A stretch of 32,864 nt of DNA from an uncultured Pelagibacteraceae bacterium (GCA_902633885.1 CACPIK010000005.1:1-32864), one strand, 5' to 3'. Numbered from the stretch's first letter, positions 1 to 8,724 are shown. The notes: generated from the sequence alone by a model not told the origin. Numbers and translations are program-made.

Positions 1-1011
1 ATTATTTAAATATTTTTTAACAAGTTCATCATTCATAGATATTAAGATAGTTTCAAAATATGAATTAAAATAATTATATTTTAAAACATCTAATAATGGA
101 AATTTTTTTATATCTGGTATAATAAAGTTTTCGCCATTTAAAATTTTATAATCAAAACTTTTATTGTTAAATATAAAATTTTCATTCTTAAAATATAAAG
201 AATTTATAATTGGAATTTGCATTGTTGTTTCATGAGCTAAAAACTTTGTAAGTCCGCTTTTAAAATCAACGATGGCATGTATATAAGATTTAGGATGAAT
301 CAAAATTTCAAATTTATCAAGCTTTAAATTAAAAATTTTCATTGCCTCTATAACTTCAAATATTTTATTCATCATTGTAGCTGAGTCTATTGAAATTTTA
401 TTTCCCATTTTCCAATTCGGATGCTTTAACGCGTATTTAGGCTTAATATTATGTATCTGCGAAAGTTTTTTATTTAAAAAAGGACCACCAGATGCAGTCA
501 AATAAATTTTCTTTATATTTTTGTGATTTTCATTTTTAAGCAATTTCCAAATTGAGAAATGCTCAGAGTCAAGTGGTATAAAATTAGTATTATTTTTGTT
601 TAACTCTTTTTTAATAAAATTCCATCCACAAATTATTGACTCTTTATTAGCAAGTGCAATATTTTTTGAATATCGAATTGATTTCAATGTAGGCTCTAAA
701 CCATCTATTCCTGATATAGCATTTATTGTACAAAAAACTTTTTTTTTGTTTTGTTTTAGCACCTCATCAAAATCAAAAAAAACATTAATTTTATTTTTTA
801 TAAATTTATTTTTTAACTTTAAATATTTGTTTCTATTTCCAACAACTACATTTTTTACTTTAAATTCTTTAGCCTGGGCAAGAATTTTTTTTATATTATT
901 ATTAGTGCTTAAAATCTTGATTTTAAAGTTAGATTTGTTTTTTTTGACTACATCTAAGGTAGATTTTCCTATTGATCCTGTTGAACCTAATATAATTAAT
1001 TCTTTGATCAT
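1..1011 (-). CDS. dxr: 1-deoxy-D-xylulose 5-phosphate reductoisomerase, 3' end cut by window
   Basis: DXR (IspC) converts 1-deoxy-D-xylulose 5-phosphate to 2-C-methyl-D-erythritol 4-phosphate with NADPH, the committed step of the MEP isoprenoid pathway in the cytosol. The reading frame is open from an ATG at 1011 to the window edge, giving 337 codons; the family is about 390-400 residues, so roughly 50 C-terminal residues lie outside. Visible motifs are the NADPH-binding GSTGSIG at residues 9-15, a TASGGPF segment near 171, LDSEH (147-151) and SIDSATMMNK ending in Glu219. Asp148, Glu150 and Glu219 match the three metal ligands of the E. coli enzyme. After LDSEH the sequence is FSIW rather than the usual NAIFQ, a mild divergence. 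The start is one base beyond the cdsA stop, so translation is probably coupled. It is the last visible gene of the rpsB-to-dxr cluster and shares isoprenoid supply with uppS. Confidence 0.95.
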   Translation of the reverse strand, partial: MIKELIILGSTGSIGKSTLDVVKKNKSNFKIKILSTNNNIKKILAQAKEFKVKNVVVGNRNKYLKLKNKFIKNKINVFFDFDEVLKQNKKKVFCTINAISGIDGLEPTLKSIRYSKNIALANKESIICGWNFIKKELNKNNTNFIPLDSEHFSIWKLLKNENHKNIKKIYLTASGGPFLNKKLSQIHNIKPKYALKHPNWKMGNKISIDSATMMNKIFEVIEAMKIFNLKLDKFEILIHPKSYIHAIVDFKSGLTKFLAHETTMQIPIINSLYFKNENFIFNNKSFDYKILNGENFIIPDIKKFPLLDVLKYNYFNSYFETILISMNDELVKKYLNN

Positions 1012-1012
1012 T

Positions 1013-1657
1013 TTATAAACTAACCATTATTAAACCTATTGGTAAAGCTAACATGATACCATCAATTCTGTCCAATAAGCCTCCATGTCCAGGTAAAAAG
1101 GAACCTGTATCTTTTATCATCGCTTTTCTTTTTAAATATGAAATAATCAAATCACCTATTTGAGATAATAACGAAATAATGAAAGTAAAAATAAAAATAT
1201 TTATAAACAAATTAACTTCATTGTAAAAAAAGATTGTGACTAAAAAAGACATAATAAAAGACCCAAACATACCTGAATATGTTTTGTTAGGGCTTATTTT
1301 CGTAATTTTTTTTCCTTTAAATATTTTTCCAAATAAATAACCACCTATATCTGTAAAAATACATATGGATAATATAAAAATTAGTAAAGTTATATTCTCA
1401 ATAACTTTCGAAGATAAAAATAACCATATTAATAAGCAAAAAAAAGTCAGATAGGTCAGTGATAGAAAAATTAAAATTAAGTTTATAATTTTATTTTTAC
1501 TAAAAATTTTTAAAAAAATATTATGAAATTCATTTAAAGCAATAAATAAAATAGTTAACAAAGCTAATGCTAAAACAAAATTATTTATTAAAGATAAATA
1601 TAGTACAATTATTAAAAAAAAAGATGTAATAAATCTTTTCTTAAGTTCTTTTGTCAT
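1013..1657 (-). CDS. cdsA: Phosphatidate cytidylyltransferase (CDP-diglyceride synthase)
   Basis: CdsA makes CDP-diacylglycerol from phosphatidic acid and CTP in the inner membrane, the precursor of all major phospholipids. The protein is strongly hydrophobic, with several membrane segments from about residue 9 onward. The family signature is complete at residues 173-200: Ser, Lys-Arg, Lys-Asp, then PGHGG, Asp-Arg and Asp. An SPNKTYSG motif (122-129) and Asp103 are also family features. At 214 residues it is shorter than the usual 260-285. The C-terminal signature is intact, so the shortening is in the N-terminal membrane part. The start ATG overlaps the uppS stop by 4 bases, and the stop lies one base before the dxr start. 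The cdsA-uppS pairing is conserved across proteobacteria. The function is secure; the exact membrane topology is not. Confidence 0.95.
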   Translation of the reverse strand: MTKELKKRFITSFFLIIVLYLSLINNFVLALALLTILFIALNEFHNIFLKIFSKNKIINLILIFLSLTYLTFFCLLIWLFLSSKVIENITLLIFILSICIFTDIGGYLFGKIFKGKKITKISPNKTYSGMFGSFIMSFLVTIFFYNEVNLFINIFIFTFIISLLSQIGDLIISYLKRKAMIKDTGSFLPGHGGLLDRIDGIMLALPIGLIMVSL

Positions 1658-2331
1658 ATACCTCCAAAAGTTCTATTTATCATTTTAAATTTATCTAAAA
1701 TTCTTTTTAAATCATTTTTGTTAAAATCAGGCCAAAGTTTTTTTTCAAAAAATATTTCAGTATAAATAGATTGCCACAATAAAAAATTACTTAGTCTATT
1801 CGTATTTCCAGTTCTTATTAAAATTTCTGGGTCCGGCACTTTTGAAGTATATAAAAAATTTGTAATATTTTTTTGATTTATAGATAATGATAATTTATTT
1901 ATTTTTTTAACTGAATATATTATTTCCTCTCTTGATCCATAATTTAATGCTACATTAATTTGGATTTTATTATTTTTTTTTGTTAAAAATTCTGCTTCTT
2001 TTAATTTTGATTTTAATGATAAGGGAAATTTATTTATATTACCTATAATCTTAATTTTAACATTTTTCTTAATTAAATTATTGATTTGTTTAACTAGGTA
2101 ATTTTCTAATAGCCTAAATAAAAAATTTATTTCATTAGTTGGTCTTTTCCAATTTTCAGTTGAGAATGTGTATAATGTTAAAAATTTAATATTGAAATAA
2201 ATTGAAGCGTTAATTATTTTTTCAACAGTTTTGATGCCCTGCTGATGACCAAAATTTCTTGTTTTTTTTCTTTTTAAACCCCATCTACCATTACCATCCA
2301 TAATTATGGCCACATGTTTAGGGGAGGTCAT
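1654..2331 (-). CDS. uppS: Undecaprenyl diphosphate synthase (cis-prenyltransferase)
   Basis: UppS condenses eight isopentenyl diphosphates onto farnesyl diphosphate in cis, making the C55 carrier lipid for peptidoglycan and other cell-surface polymers. The cis-prenyltransferase motifs are present: MDGNGRW at 11-17 with catalytic Asp12, GHQQG around 28-32, FSTENWKRP at 56-64, and the C-terminal pyrophosphate-binding stretch with Arg173, Arg179, Ser181 and Glu192, which line up with Arg194, Arg200, Ser202 and Glu213 of E. coli. One oddity is that the usual RTSGE/RTGGE motif reads RTGNT here, so the Glu equivalent to E. coli Glu198 is Thr177. The length of 225 is slightly below the usual 230-250. 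The gene overlaps frr by 4 bases (ATGA) and cdsA by 4 bases, indicating translational coupling. Confidence 0.96.
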   Translation of the reverse strand: MTSPKHVAIIMDGNGRWGLKRKKTRNFGHQQGIKTVEKIINASIYFNIKFLTLYTFSTENWKRPTNEINFLFRLLENYLVKQINNLIKKNVKIKIIGNINKFPLSLKSKLKEAEFLTKKNNKIQINVALNYGSREEIIYSVKKINKLSLSINQKNITNFLYTSKVPDPEILIRTGNTNRLSNFLLWQSIYTEIFFEKKLWPDFNKNDLKRILDKFKMINRTFGGI

Positions 2332-2879
2332 ATTGTCATTATTTCTTTTTCTTTAGAAATAACTTTTTCATCTATTTTTTTAATTTGATTATCCGTATAT
2401 TCTTGAATTATTTTTTCATTTTTTTTAACTTCATCTTCAGAAATATCTTTACTTTTCAATAGCTTCTTTAATTCGTCATTACCTTCTCTTCTAATATTTC
2501 TAATCGAAACTTTACATTTTTCACCCATTGATTTTATCATTTTACTTATTTCATTTCGTCTTTCTTCACTTAAATCTGGAATCGGTAATCTGATTAATTG
2601 ACCATCAATTTGTGGGTTTAGACCTAATTCTGATTTTTTTATTGCGGAGTCTATTAGGGCTACATTATTTAAATCCCATACTTGAATATTAATTGTTCTA
2701 GCCTCTGGTGTTGTTATGCTGCCAAGTTGGTTTATTGGCATTTGTTGACCATAAACATCAACTTTTACCAGATCGAGCATGCTTGAATTTGCCCTACCTG
2801 TTCTTAGAGATGCAAGTTCTTGAGTAAATACATCAAAAGTTTTAATCATTTTTTCATTATAAACTTTATCTTGAAACAT
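2328..2879 (-). CDS. frr: Ribosome recycling factor
   Basis: RRF splits post-termination ribosomes together with EF-G. The 183-residue protein covers the whole family (about 185). It has the N-terminal ELASLRTGRANSSMLD region that begins the helical domain, the central segment QQMPINQLGSITTPEAR of the beta-rich domain, and the C-terminal helices with IRNIRREGNDELKK. The ATG shares its A with the last base of the tsf stop (TAATG), so tsf and frr are tightly coupled. In most proteobacteria pyrH, encoding UMP kinase, sits between tsf and frr; here there is no room for it. The protein itself shows no missing conserved block. Confidence 0.97.
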   Translation of the reverse strand: MFQDKVYNEKMIKTFDVFTQELASLRTGRANSSMLDLVKVDVYGQQMPINQLGSITTPEARTINIQVWDLNNVALIDSAIKKSELGLNPQIDGQLIRLPIPDLSEERRNEISKMIKSMGEKCKVSIRNIRREGNDELKKLLKSKDISEDEVKKNEKIIQEYTDNQIKKIDEKVISKEKEIMTI

Positions 2880-3730
2880 TATTCACCAATTTTTATTCTT
2901 ATAAACTCTTCAATTTTAAGACTCTCAATATTCATTTCTTTAATTACATCTTTAACTTTTTTTTTTGGTTCCATAACCCAGTCTTGTGTCATTAAACTAC
3001 TTTCTTCTTTAAATTTGTTTATTTTACCAAAACTGATTTTTTTTGCAATTTCATCTGGTTTACCTGAGTTTTTTAACTCTTCTGCTATAAGTTCTTGCTC
3101 TTTATCAAGAATATTTTTATCAATATTATCAGAAGTTAATGCTATTGGATTTGAAGCAGCAATATGCATTGATAATTGTTTGCCAAATAAATCAATTTCT
3201 TCTGTTTTTTTTGAAGCTGATAAGGATGTTATTACTGCTAATTTTGAAACATTATCCTGAACAACTGAATGTTGATAAATATAATTTATACAATTTTCAT
3301 TGCTTACTGTAATAGATTTACCAATAGTAATTTTTTCACCAATTTTAGCTATTAATGATACAAGATTTTCTTCAACAGATTTATTATTTTTCATATTTGA
3401 TAGTTTTAATTTTTCTAAATTTGATGAGCAATTATTATTTAGTTCACTTAGTTCTTTTACAAAAAGAACAAAATCATTGTTCTTTGCAACAAAGTCAGTT
3501 TCACAATTTACTTCAATAACTGATGTTTTTTTATTATCTCCCGAAACTACAACAACTCCTTCTTTAGCATCTCTTGACATTTTTTTAGAAGCTTTTGCTA
3601 TACCTTTGACTCTTAAAATTTCTGCTGCTTTATCTAAGTCACCATCAGCTTCTTTAAGGGCAGAATTACAATCTTTAAAACCTGCTCCAGTTGATTGTCT
3701 TAATTTTTTTATTTTTTCAATTTCAGTCAT
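2879..3730 (-). CDS. tsf: Elongation factor Ts
   Basis: EF-Ts is the guanine-nucleotide exchange factor that regenerates EF-Tu-GTP. The N-terminal UBA-like domain carries the family pattern [20 protein letters not shown] near residues 9-28. The core holds ETDFVAKN at 77-84, the region that contacts EF-Tu. The C-terminal part has the [18 protein letters not shown] segment and ends in the EFIRIKIGE tail typical of the family. The 283 residues equal the E. coli length. The gene lies 23 bases after rpsB, the classic rpsB-tsf pair, and probably depends on the rpsB leader for regulation. The gap contains no hairpin that I can see. Confidence 0.97.
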   Translation of the reverse strand: MTEIEKIKKLRQSTGAGFKDCNSALKEADGDLDKAAEILRVKGIAKASKKMSRDAKEGVVVVSGDNKKTSVIEVNCETDFVAKNNDFVLFVKELSELNNNCSSNLEKLKLSNMKNNKSVEENLVSLIAKIGEKITIGKSITVSNENCINYIYQHSVVQDNVSKLAVITSLSASKKTEEIDLFGKQLSMHIAASNPIALTSDNIDKNILDKEQELIAEELKNSGKPDEIAKKISFGKINKFKEESSLMTQDWVMEPKKKVKDVIKEMNIESLKIEEFIRIKIGE

Positions 3731-3753
3731 GATAAAATATATCTGTTTAATTT

Positions 3754-4518
3754 TTATTCAGATTTTTTATTTTGAAGAATTTCCTTAGTTTTGTTTTCAC
3801 TATTTTCTAAATCTTTTTCTAAATTTTTTGGAGCTTCATTTTTTGCATTTTCAATAGTTTCTTTCAAAAGATTACAATAAAGATCTATAGATCTTCTTGC
3901 ATCATCATTTCCTGGTATAGGAAAATCAATACCATCAGGATCAGAGTTAGAATCAAGAATTGCTATAATTGGAATTCCAAGTTTAATTGACTCTTTGATT
4001 GCTAATGACTCATAATTTGTATCAATAATAAAAACTAAATCAGGAACTTTTTTCATTTCTATAATTCCACCAAGTGATCTTTGCAACTTGTCTCTTTGAC
4101 CGCTCATTTTAAGAAGTTCTTTTTTAGTAAACCCTCTATTTTCTGCAGAAAGATCAGAATTAATTTTTTCTAATTTTTTAATTGAATTAGAAATTGTTCC
4201 CCAGTTTGTTAACATTCCTCCTAACCATCTATAATTAACATAATATTGATTTGTATTGTTTGCTAATTCTGCAATTGCTTCGGAAGCTTGTTTTTTGGTA
4301 GATATAAATAATATTTTTCCACCACTTGATATAGTTGAATAAACTTTTTCCAAAGCTATTTTGGTTAGCTCCAAAGTTTGAGTTAGATCAATTATATGTA
4401 TTGAGTCCCTTTTTCCAAAAATAAATTTCTTCATTTTTGGATTCCATCTCAAAGTTTTGTGTCCTAGATGAACGCCTGCTTCTAATAATTGTTCGATTGA
4501 TAAGTTTGGTATCTTCAT
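3754..4518 (-). CDS. rpsB: 30S ribosomal protein S2
   Basis: S2 is a small-subunit ribosomal protein that binds late in assembly near protein S1 and the 30S platform. The 254-residue sequence has the diagnostic N-terminal [20 protein letters not shown], then [12 protein letters not shown], the [11 protein letters not shown] block near residue 100, and [26 protein letters not shown] in the last third. It ends in a Glu/Lys/Asn-rich tail. The ATG at 4518 is preceded by GGG with 7-base spacing, and that GGG overlaps one strand of a potential pseudoknot in the leader. S2 is known to repress its own mRNA in other proteobacteria, so autoregulation of the rpsB-tsf pair is likely here; this is inference. 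dnaE lies upstream, separated by the 125-base leader region. Confidence 0.98.
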   Translation of the reverse strand: MKIPNLSIEQLLEAGVHLGHKTLRWNPKMKKFIFGKRDSIHIIDLTQTLELTKIALEKVYSTISSGGKILFISTKKQASEAIAELANNTNQYYVNYRWLGGMLTNWGTISNSIKKLEKINSDLSAENRGFTKKELLKMSGQRDKLQRSLGGIIEMKKVPDLVFIIDTNYESLAIKESIKLGIPIIAILDSNSDPDGIDFPIPGNDDARRSIDLYCNLLKETIENAKNEAPKNLEKDLENSENKTKEILQNKKSE

Positions 4519-4590
4519 ATTTTTTCCCGGTTATGCCACCACAATTACTGCCACTTAAGGACCGGAGGTATTAAACCAGAAATTGTGTGC
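4519..4590 (-). promoter_or_regulatory. Candidate pseudoknotted 5' leader of rpsB (S2 autoregulation site)
   Basis: On the minus strand, two perfect complementary pairs interleave upstream of the rpsB ATG. CACAATT (4587-4581) can pair with AATTGTG (4546-4540), a 7-bp stem. CCGGT (4565-4561) can pair with ACCGG (4531-4527), a 5-bp stem. The order A-B-A'-B' defines an H-type pseudoknot. The last strand runs directly into the only Shine-Dalgarno-like GGG (4528-4526), 7 bases before the ATG, so folding would hide the ribosome-binding site. The segment is visibly richer in G and C than surrounding spacers. S2-binding leaders of rpsB are known in proteobacteria. I recall that structured rpsB leaders were proposed for Pelagibacter and other alphaproteobacteria but cannot verify it here. 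Confidence 0.7.
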
Positions 4591-4643
4591 GTGTTAATTT
4601 AATGAGGTAAATACAAAATTAAATGAAAAAAACAAGTCTTATT

Positions 4644-7600
4644 TTATAATATCTCTATATTATCCTCTTTTTTAAGAGAATTTATTAAATTATGATCTAT
4701 TTTTCTCTTATCATTGAGCTTAAATATATATGTTTTTTTATCATTTTTAACTTCAATTAGCACATTAGTTTTTCCATTTTCTGTGCTTAAAGATTTAATT
4801 TTACTAAGATCGTCAACATTATTTAATTTAATTTTCAATTCATCAATAGGTTTATTTAATACTTCTTTTAATGAAACAATTTTTTTTATATTTATTTTTT
4901 TTTGATTTTTATTTTCATCAGAAAAATTTTTCATAAGAGTTACCATTACTGAATTTCCTTCAATTAAAATTTCTCTATTAGATTCAAAAATATCTGAAAA
5001 AATAAACAACTCAAAAACTCCTGAGAGATCAGAAAATTTTACAATTGCATATGAATTTCCTTTTTGAGTTTTTTTTTCTTGTATTTTAAGAACAGTGCAA
5101 AAAATATTTGAACTTAAAATAGACTGATCATTATCAAAGTTTTCATAATTAGTAATATTATATTGATTAAATAATGATTTATATTGATTCAAAGGATGGT
5201 CAGAAATAAAAAAACCTAATGTTTCAAATTCCTTAGTAAGTTTAGTATCATTATCCCAATCATCTATTTTTTCAATAAAATCTTCATCTAAATTTTTGTA
5301 TTCATCAAATAAATCAATTTGATTGGCTAGAGTATTTTCAAAAATATTTTTTGATTTAAGAATCATATTTGGTATTGAATTAAATAATGATTGTCTATTA
5401 TTGTTAAAATTATCAAAGGCTCCTGCTCTTACTAATCCCTCTAGCTGTAATTTATTAATATCTTTTGGATTAACTCTGCTAATGAAATCTGTAATATTTT
5501 TAAATTTACCGTTATCTTCTCTTTCTTTAACAACATTAGAAATTGCTTCATATCCAACATTTTTTATTCCTCCTAAGGCATAAAGAAACTTTGTGCCGTT
5601 TGAGGTAAAGTTGGCAAAACATTCGTTTATATCTGGCCTTACAATATTTATATTTAAACGTTTAAGTTCCTCATAAAATTCACTTAGTTTTTTTTGATTA
5701 GATAATTCCATTGTCATTGAGGCTGCAAAAAATTCATGAGGATAATAAGTTTTTAAAAAAGCTGTTTGATATGCAATAACTGCGTATGCTGCTGCATGAC
5801 TTTTGTTAAAACCATACTCTGCAAATGGTTCAATTTTTAAAAAAATTCCAGCTGCAATATCTTTACTAATTCCATTTTTATAGGCTCCTTCAACAAATCT
5901 ATGCTTTTGTTTTTCTAGTTCAGCCCGTTTCTTTTTTCCCATTGCTCTTCTAAGAATATCTGCCTCACCAGGTGTAAAACCTGAAAGTTCTTGAGCTATT
6001 TGCATAACTTGTTCTTGATAAATTATAACTCCATAGGTAGGTTTTAATATATCTTCTAGTTTTGGGTGAAGATAATCAGGCTCTCTTCTTCCATGCTTAC
6101 AATCGTTATAAATAGGTATATTGCTCATTGGACCAGGCCGATAAAGAGCGACTAATGCTATAATATCTTCTAACATATTTGGCTTCATGTTGACTAAGGC
6201 ATCTTTCATCCCAGAGCTTTCAAGTTGAAACAAACCAACAGTTTTGCCACTTGATAACAACTGATAAACTTTAGAGTCTTCATAATCTATATCTTTTACC
6301 TTAAATCTAGGATCATTTTTATTTATCAGTTTTTGAGTTTTATCAATTACAGTAAGCGTTTTGAGACCTAAAAAATCAAATTTAACCAATCCTGCATTCT
6401 CAGCTGAATACATATCAAATTGAGTTGAAGGTAATAATAAATCAGCAGAATTGTCTTTGTATAGCGGAACAGACTCAGTTAATTTTTTATCAGCAATTAC
6501 AACTCCGGCAGCGTGAGTTGCAACATTTCTATTTAATCCTTCTAGCTTTAATGACAATTTGATCAATCTTTCTACTCTTTTATCGTCGTTTATAAGTTTT
6601 TGTAATCTTGGTTCAACATTAATACATTCTTGCAACTTTAAGGGTCTTGATGGATCGAAAGGTATCATTTTACAAATACTATCAATAAAACCATAAGGTA
6701 GTCCTAAAACACGTCCAACATCTCTAATTACCATTCTCGCTTTTAACTTACCAAAAGTAATTATATGAGCTACACTATTTTTATATTTAGATGTTAGATA
6801 TTCAAAAACTAAATCTCTTTTTTCCTCACAAAAATCAATATCAAAATCTGGCATTGAAATTCTATCTGGATTTAAAAATCTTTCAAAAATTAAATTAAAC
6901 TTTATTGGATCTATATCGGTGATTGATAAGCACCATGCAACAAGTGAACCTGCACCAGAACCTCTTCCTGGACCAACTGGTATATAGTTCTTTTTTGCCC
7001 ATTTTATATAATCTGAAACTATAAGAAAATATCCAGCATAATTCATTTCTACTATTATTTTAATTTCATGATCCAATCTTTCTTTATAAAATAAATAATC
7101 TTTATTATTTTCTAAAGTTGAATCAGTAATTTTAAATATATTTTTAAATTTATCTGATAAACCAACATAAGATTCCTTTATAAGCAATTCATTATTATCA
7201 ATTTCATTTGAAGATATATTTGGTAGCATAGGTTTGGAAGTTAAAGGTCTAAACGAACATCTGTATGGCAAATTAAAATTATTTTCTAAGGCTTCAGGTA
7301 AATCTTTAAATAAATCAATCATTTCATCAGATGATTTAAGATAATGTTGATTAGATAGTTTAATTCTATTGACATCATTGACATAAGTTTTTTGACCAAT
7401 GCACATCAGTGCGTCATGAGCTTCGTGCATAGATGGTTCCAAATAGTAAACTTCGTTTGAAGCGATAATTGGTAAATTAAATTTTTTCGACAGATTTAAA
7501 ATAAAATTTTCAAAGTCTTTTTCGTTTGAGTCTTGGTGTCTTTGTATTTCTAAGTATATATTATCTTTAAATTTTGTAGATAATTTTTTTAATATATCAT

Positions 7601-8054
7601 CAATCTCTTGAAACAATCCTTTGCTGAAAAGGACACCTATTAAACATTTTATTGATCCAGTTAATGCTATTACTCCAGATGAATTATTCAACAAATAATC
7701 AAGGTTACAATGAGGGTCAGTAGTTTCTGAATTTTCTAAATAAGATTTTGAAGAAAGTTCAATAATATTTCTATATCCATCAATATTTTTTGCAATTAAG
7801 GGTATGAATCCTGTAAAATTTTTGTACTTAAATAATATTTGTGTTCCAATAATTGGTTGAGTTCCAACAGAAGATAAATTTTCAGAAAATTCTAACGCAC
7901 CAGAAAGATTAAATGTATCTGACAAGCCTAATGATTGAATTTTATTAATTTTACAAAATTCTTTTAATTGTTCTATTGTTACGGCTCCTTCACAAATTGA
8001 ATATTGAGTGTGTACTTTAAAATGATTAAAAATTTTATTAGCCGATTCTTTCAT
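4644..8054 (-). CDS. dnaE: DNA polymerase III alpha subunit
   Basis: DnaE is the catalytic subunit of the replicative polymerase. The 1136 residues match the DnaE type (about 1160 in E. coli). An N-terminal PHP domain starts at about residue 11. The polymerase core follows, with PVGPGRGSGAGS at 359-370, the catalytic PDFDIDF at 402-408 (Asp403 and Asp405 equivalent to E. coli Asp401 and Asp403), and FDFLGLKTLT, whose Asp matches the third catalytic Asp. The later KPTYGVIIYQEQVMQIA and AYGFNKSHAAAYA-like regions belong to the fingers and thumb. Helix-hairpin-helix and OB-fold regions precede the C-terminus. The PHP metal ligands are mostly replaced (FKVHTQYS instead of HxHxxYS, LSDT instead of TDH), so proofreading presumably needs a separate DnaQ. 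The start overlaps the end of lolD by 17 bases. No later Met would keep the PHP domain. Confidence 0.98.
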   Translation of the reverse strand: MKESANKIFNHFKVHTQYSICEGAVTIEQLKEFCKINKIQSLGLSDTFNLSGALEFSENLSSVGTQPIIGTQILFKYKNFTGFIPLIAKNIDGYRNIIELSSKSYLENSETTDPHCNLDYLLNNSSGVIALTGSIKCLIGVLFSKGLFQEIDDILKKLSTKFKDNIYLEIQRHQDSNEKDFENFILNLSKKFNLPIIASNEVYYLEPSMHEAHDALMCIGQKTYVNDVNRIKLSNQHYLKSSDEMIDLFKDLPEALENNFNLPYRCSFRPLTSKPMLPNISSNEIDNNELLIKESYVGLSDKFKNIFKITDSTLENNKDYLFYKERLDHEIKIIVEMNYAGYFLIVSDYIKWAKKNYIPVGPGRGSGAGSLVAWCLSITDIDPIKFNLIFERFLNPDRISMPDFDIDFCEEKRDLVFEYLTSKYKNSVAHIITFGKLKARMVIRDVGRVLGLPYGFIDSICKMIPFDPSRPLKLQECINVEPRLQKLINDDKRVERLIKLSLKLEGLNRNVATHAAGVVIADKKLTESVPLYKDNSADLLLPSTQFDMYSAENAGLVKFDFLGLKTLTVIDKTQKLINKNDPRFKVKDIDYEDSKVYQLLSSGKTVGLFQLESSGMKDALVNMKPNMLEDIIALVALYRPGPMSNIPIYNDCKHGRREPDYLHPKLEDILKPTYGVIIYQEQVMQIAQELSGFTPGEADILRRAMGKKKRAELEKQKHRFVEGAYKNGISKDIAAGIFLKIEPFAEYGFNKSHAAAYAVIAYQTAFLKTYYPHEFFAASMTMELSNQKKLSEFYEELKRLNINIVRPDINECFANFTSNGTKFLYALGGIKNVGYEAISNVVKEREDNGKFKNITDFISRVNPKDINKLQLEGLVRAGAFDNFNNNRQSLFNSIPNMILKSKNIFENTLANQIDLFDEYKNLDEDFIEKIDDWDNDTKLTKEFETLGFFISDHPLNQYKSLFNQYNITNYENFDNDQSILSSNIFCTVLKIQEKKTQKGNSYAIVKFSDLSGVFELFIFSDIFESNREILIEGNSVMVTLMKNFSDENKNQKKINIKKIVSLKEVLNKPIDELKIKLNNVDDLSKIKSLSTENGKTNVLIEVKNDKKTYIFKLNDKRKIDHNLINSLKKEDNIEIL

Positions 8055-8724
8055 TGGTGATTTTCATTTTACCACCAATCATTTCAATTTTACAATCCGC
8101 CATGTTAGCAAAATATCTATTGTGGGTTGCAAATACTATTATTCTCGTTTTACTTCTAAGGTTAAATAAAATTTTAAATATTTGTTTTGCATTATTAAAG
8201 TCAAGACTTCCTGTAGGTTCGTCAGCAAGAATTATTTCAGGATTGTTTATTAAGGCTCTTGCTATAGCTATTCTTTGATTTTCTCCACCCGAAAGCTCAG
8301 ATGGAAAATGATTTAGTCTGGATAATAAACCCATCTTTTTGATAATTTTTTTTGCTAAATAAAAAGATTTTTTTTTATCGTTTGAAACCAATAAGTTTGG
8401 CAGATAAATATTTTCAATAGCCGAAAAGTCGGACAAAAGATTTTTATCTTGATGTATAATACCAATATTTTTTGCTCTAATGTAATCATTTTCAACTTTA
8501 TTTTTAAAATTTATTTTATTTTTATTAAATTCAATTGATCCAGAAGTTGGTACATCAACTAATGATAAAAGATTTAACAAAGTTGATTTACCTGATCCTG
8601 AGGGTCCGACAATAGAATAAACCATACCTGATTCAAAATTAAATGAGATATCGTTTAAAACATTTATAGTTTTATTTTTTAAATATTTTTTATTTATATT
8701 CTTAATTTTAATAAAATTATTCAT
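8038..8724 (-). CDS. lolD: Lipoprotein-releasing ABC transporter, ATP-binding subunit
   Basis: LolD powers extraction of outer-membrane lipoproteins from the inner membrane, handing them to the chaperone LolA. ABC ATPase motifs are all present: Walker A GPSGSGKS at 40-47, Q-loop Gln92, signature LSGGE at 144-148 and Walker B IILADE at 164-169, followed by the D-loop SLD. The 228 residues are normal. The region around PTSGSIEF matches the LolD/MacB-type ATPases. It partners with the permease encoded just upstream, with which it overlaps by 8 bases. Its 3' end overlaps dnaE by 17 bases. A different exporter of the MacB/FtsE class is possible from the ATPase alone, but the neighbouring LolC-type permease favours LolD. 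Confidence 0.93.
   Translation of the reverse strand: MNNFIKIKNINKKYLKNKTINVLNDISFNFESGMVYSIVGPSGSGKSTLLNLLSLVDVPTSGSIEFNKNKINFKNKVENDYIRAKNIGIIHQDKNLLSDFSAIENIYLPNLLVSNDKKKSFYLAKKIIKKMGLLSRLNHFPSELSGGENQRIAIARALINNPEIILADEPTGSLDFNNAKQIFKILFNLRSKTRIIVFATHNRYFANMADCKIEMIGGKMKITNERIG

Noticed and set aside
596..1018. Plus-strand open frame of 140 codons
   Set aside because: It lies antisense to dxr, whose motifs are clear, and its Phe/Ile/Leu-rich translation is what the reverse of an AT-rich gene gives.
2820..3788. Plus-strand open frames of 146 and 162 codons
   Set aside because: Both are antisense to frr, tsf and the end of rpsB, and show no recognisable motif.
4661..4680. Inverted repeat around CTCTTTTTTAAGAG as a dnaE terminator
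   Set aside because: It lies inside the dnaE coding sequence and has no following T tract outside the gene.
5323..5583. Plus-strand open frame of 86 codons, and similar ones at 4714, 8054, 8958, 16923, 19143, 20641, 27455, 28422, 28938 and 29676
   Set aside because: All are shadows of well-supported minus-strand genes and have no supporting context.
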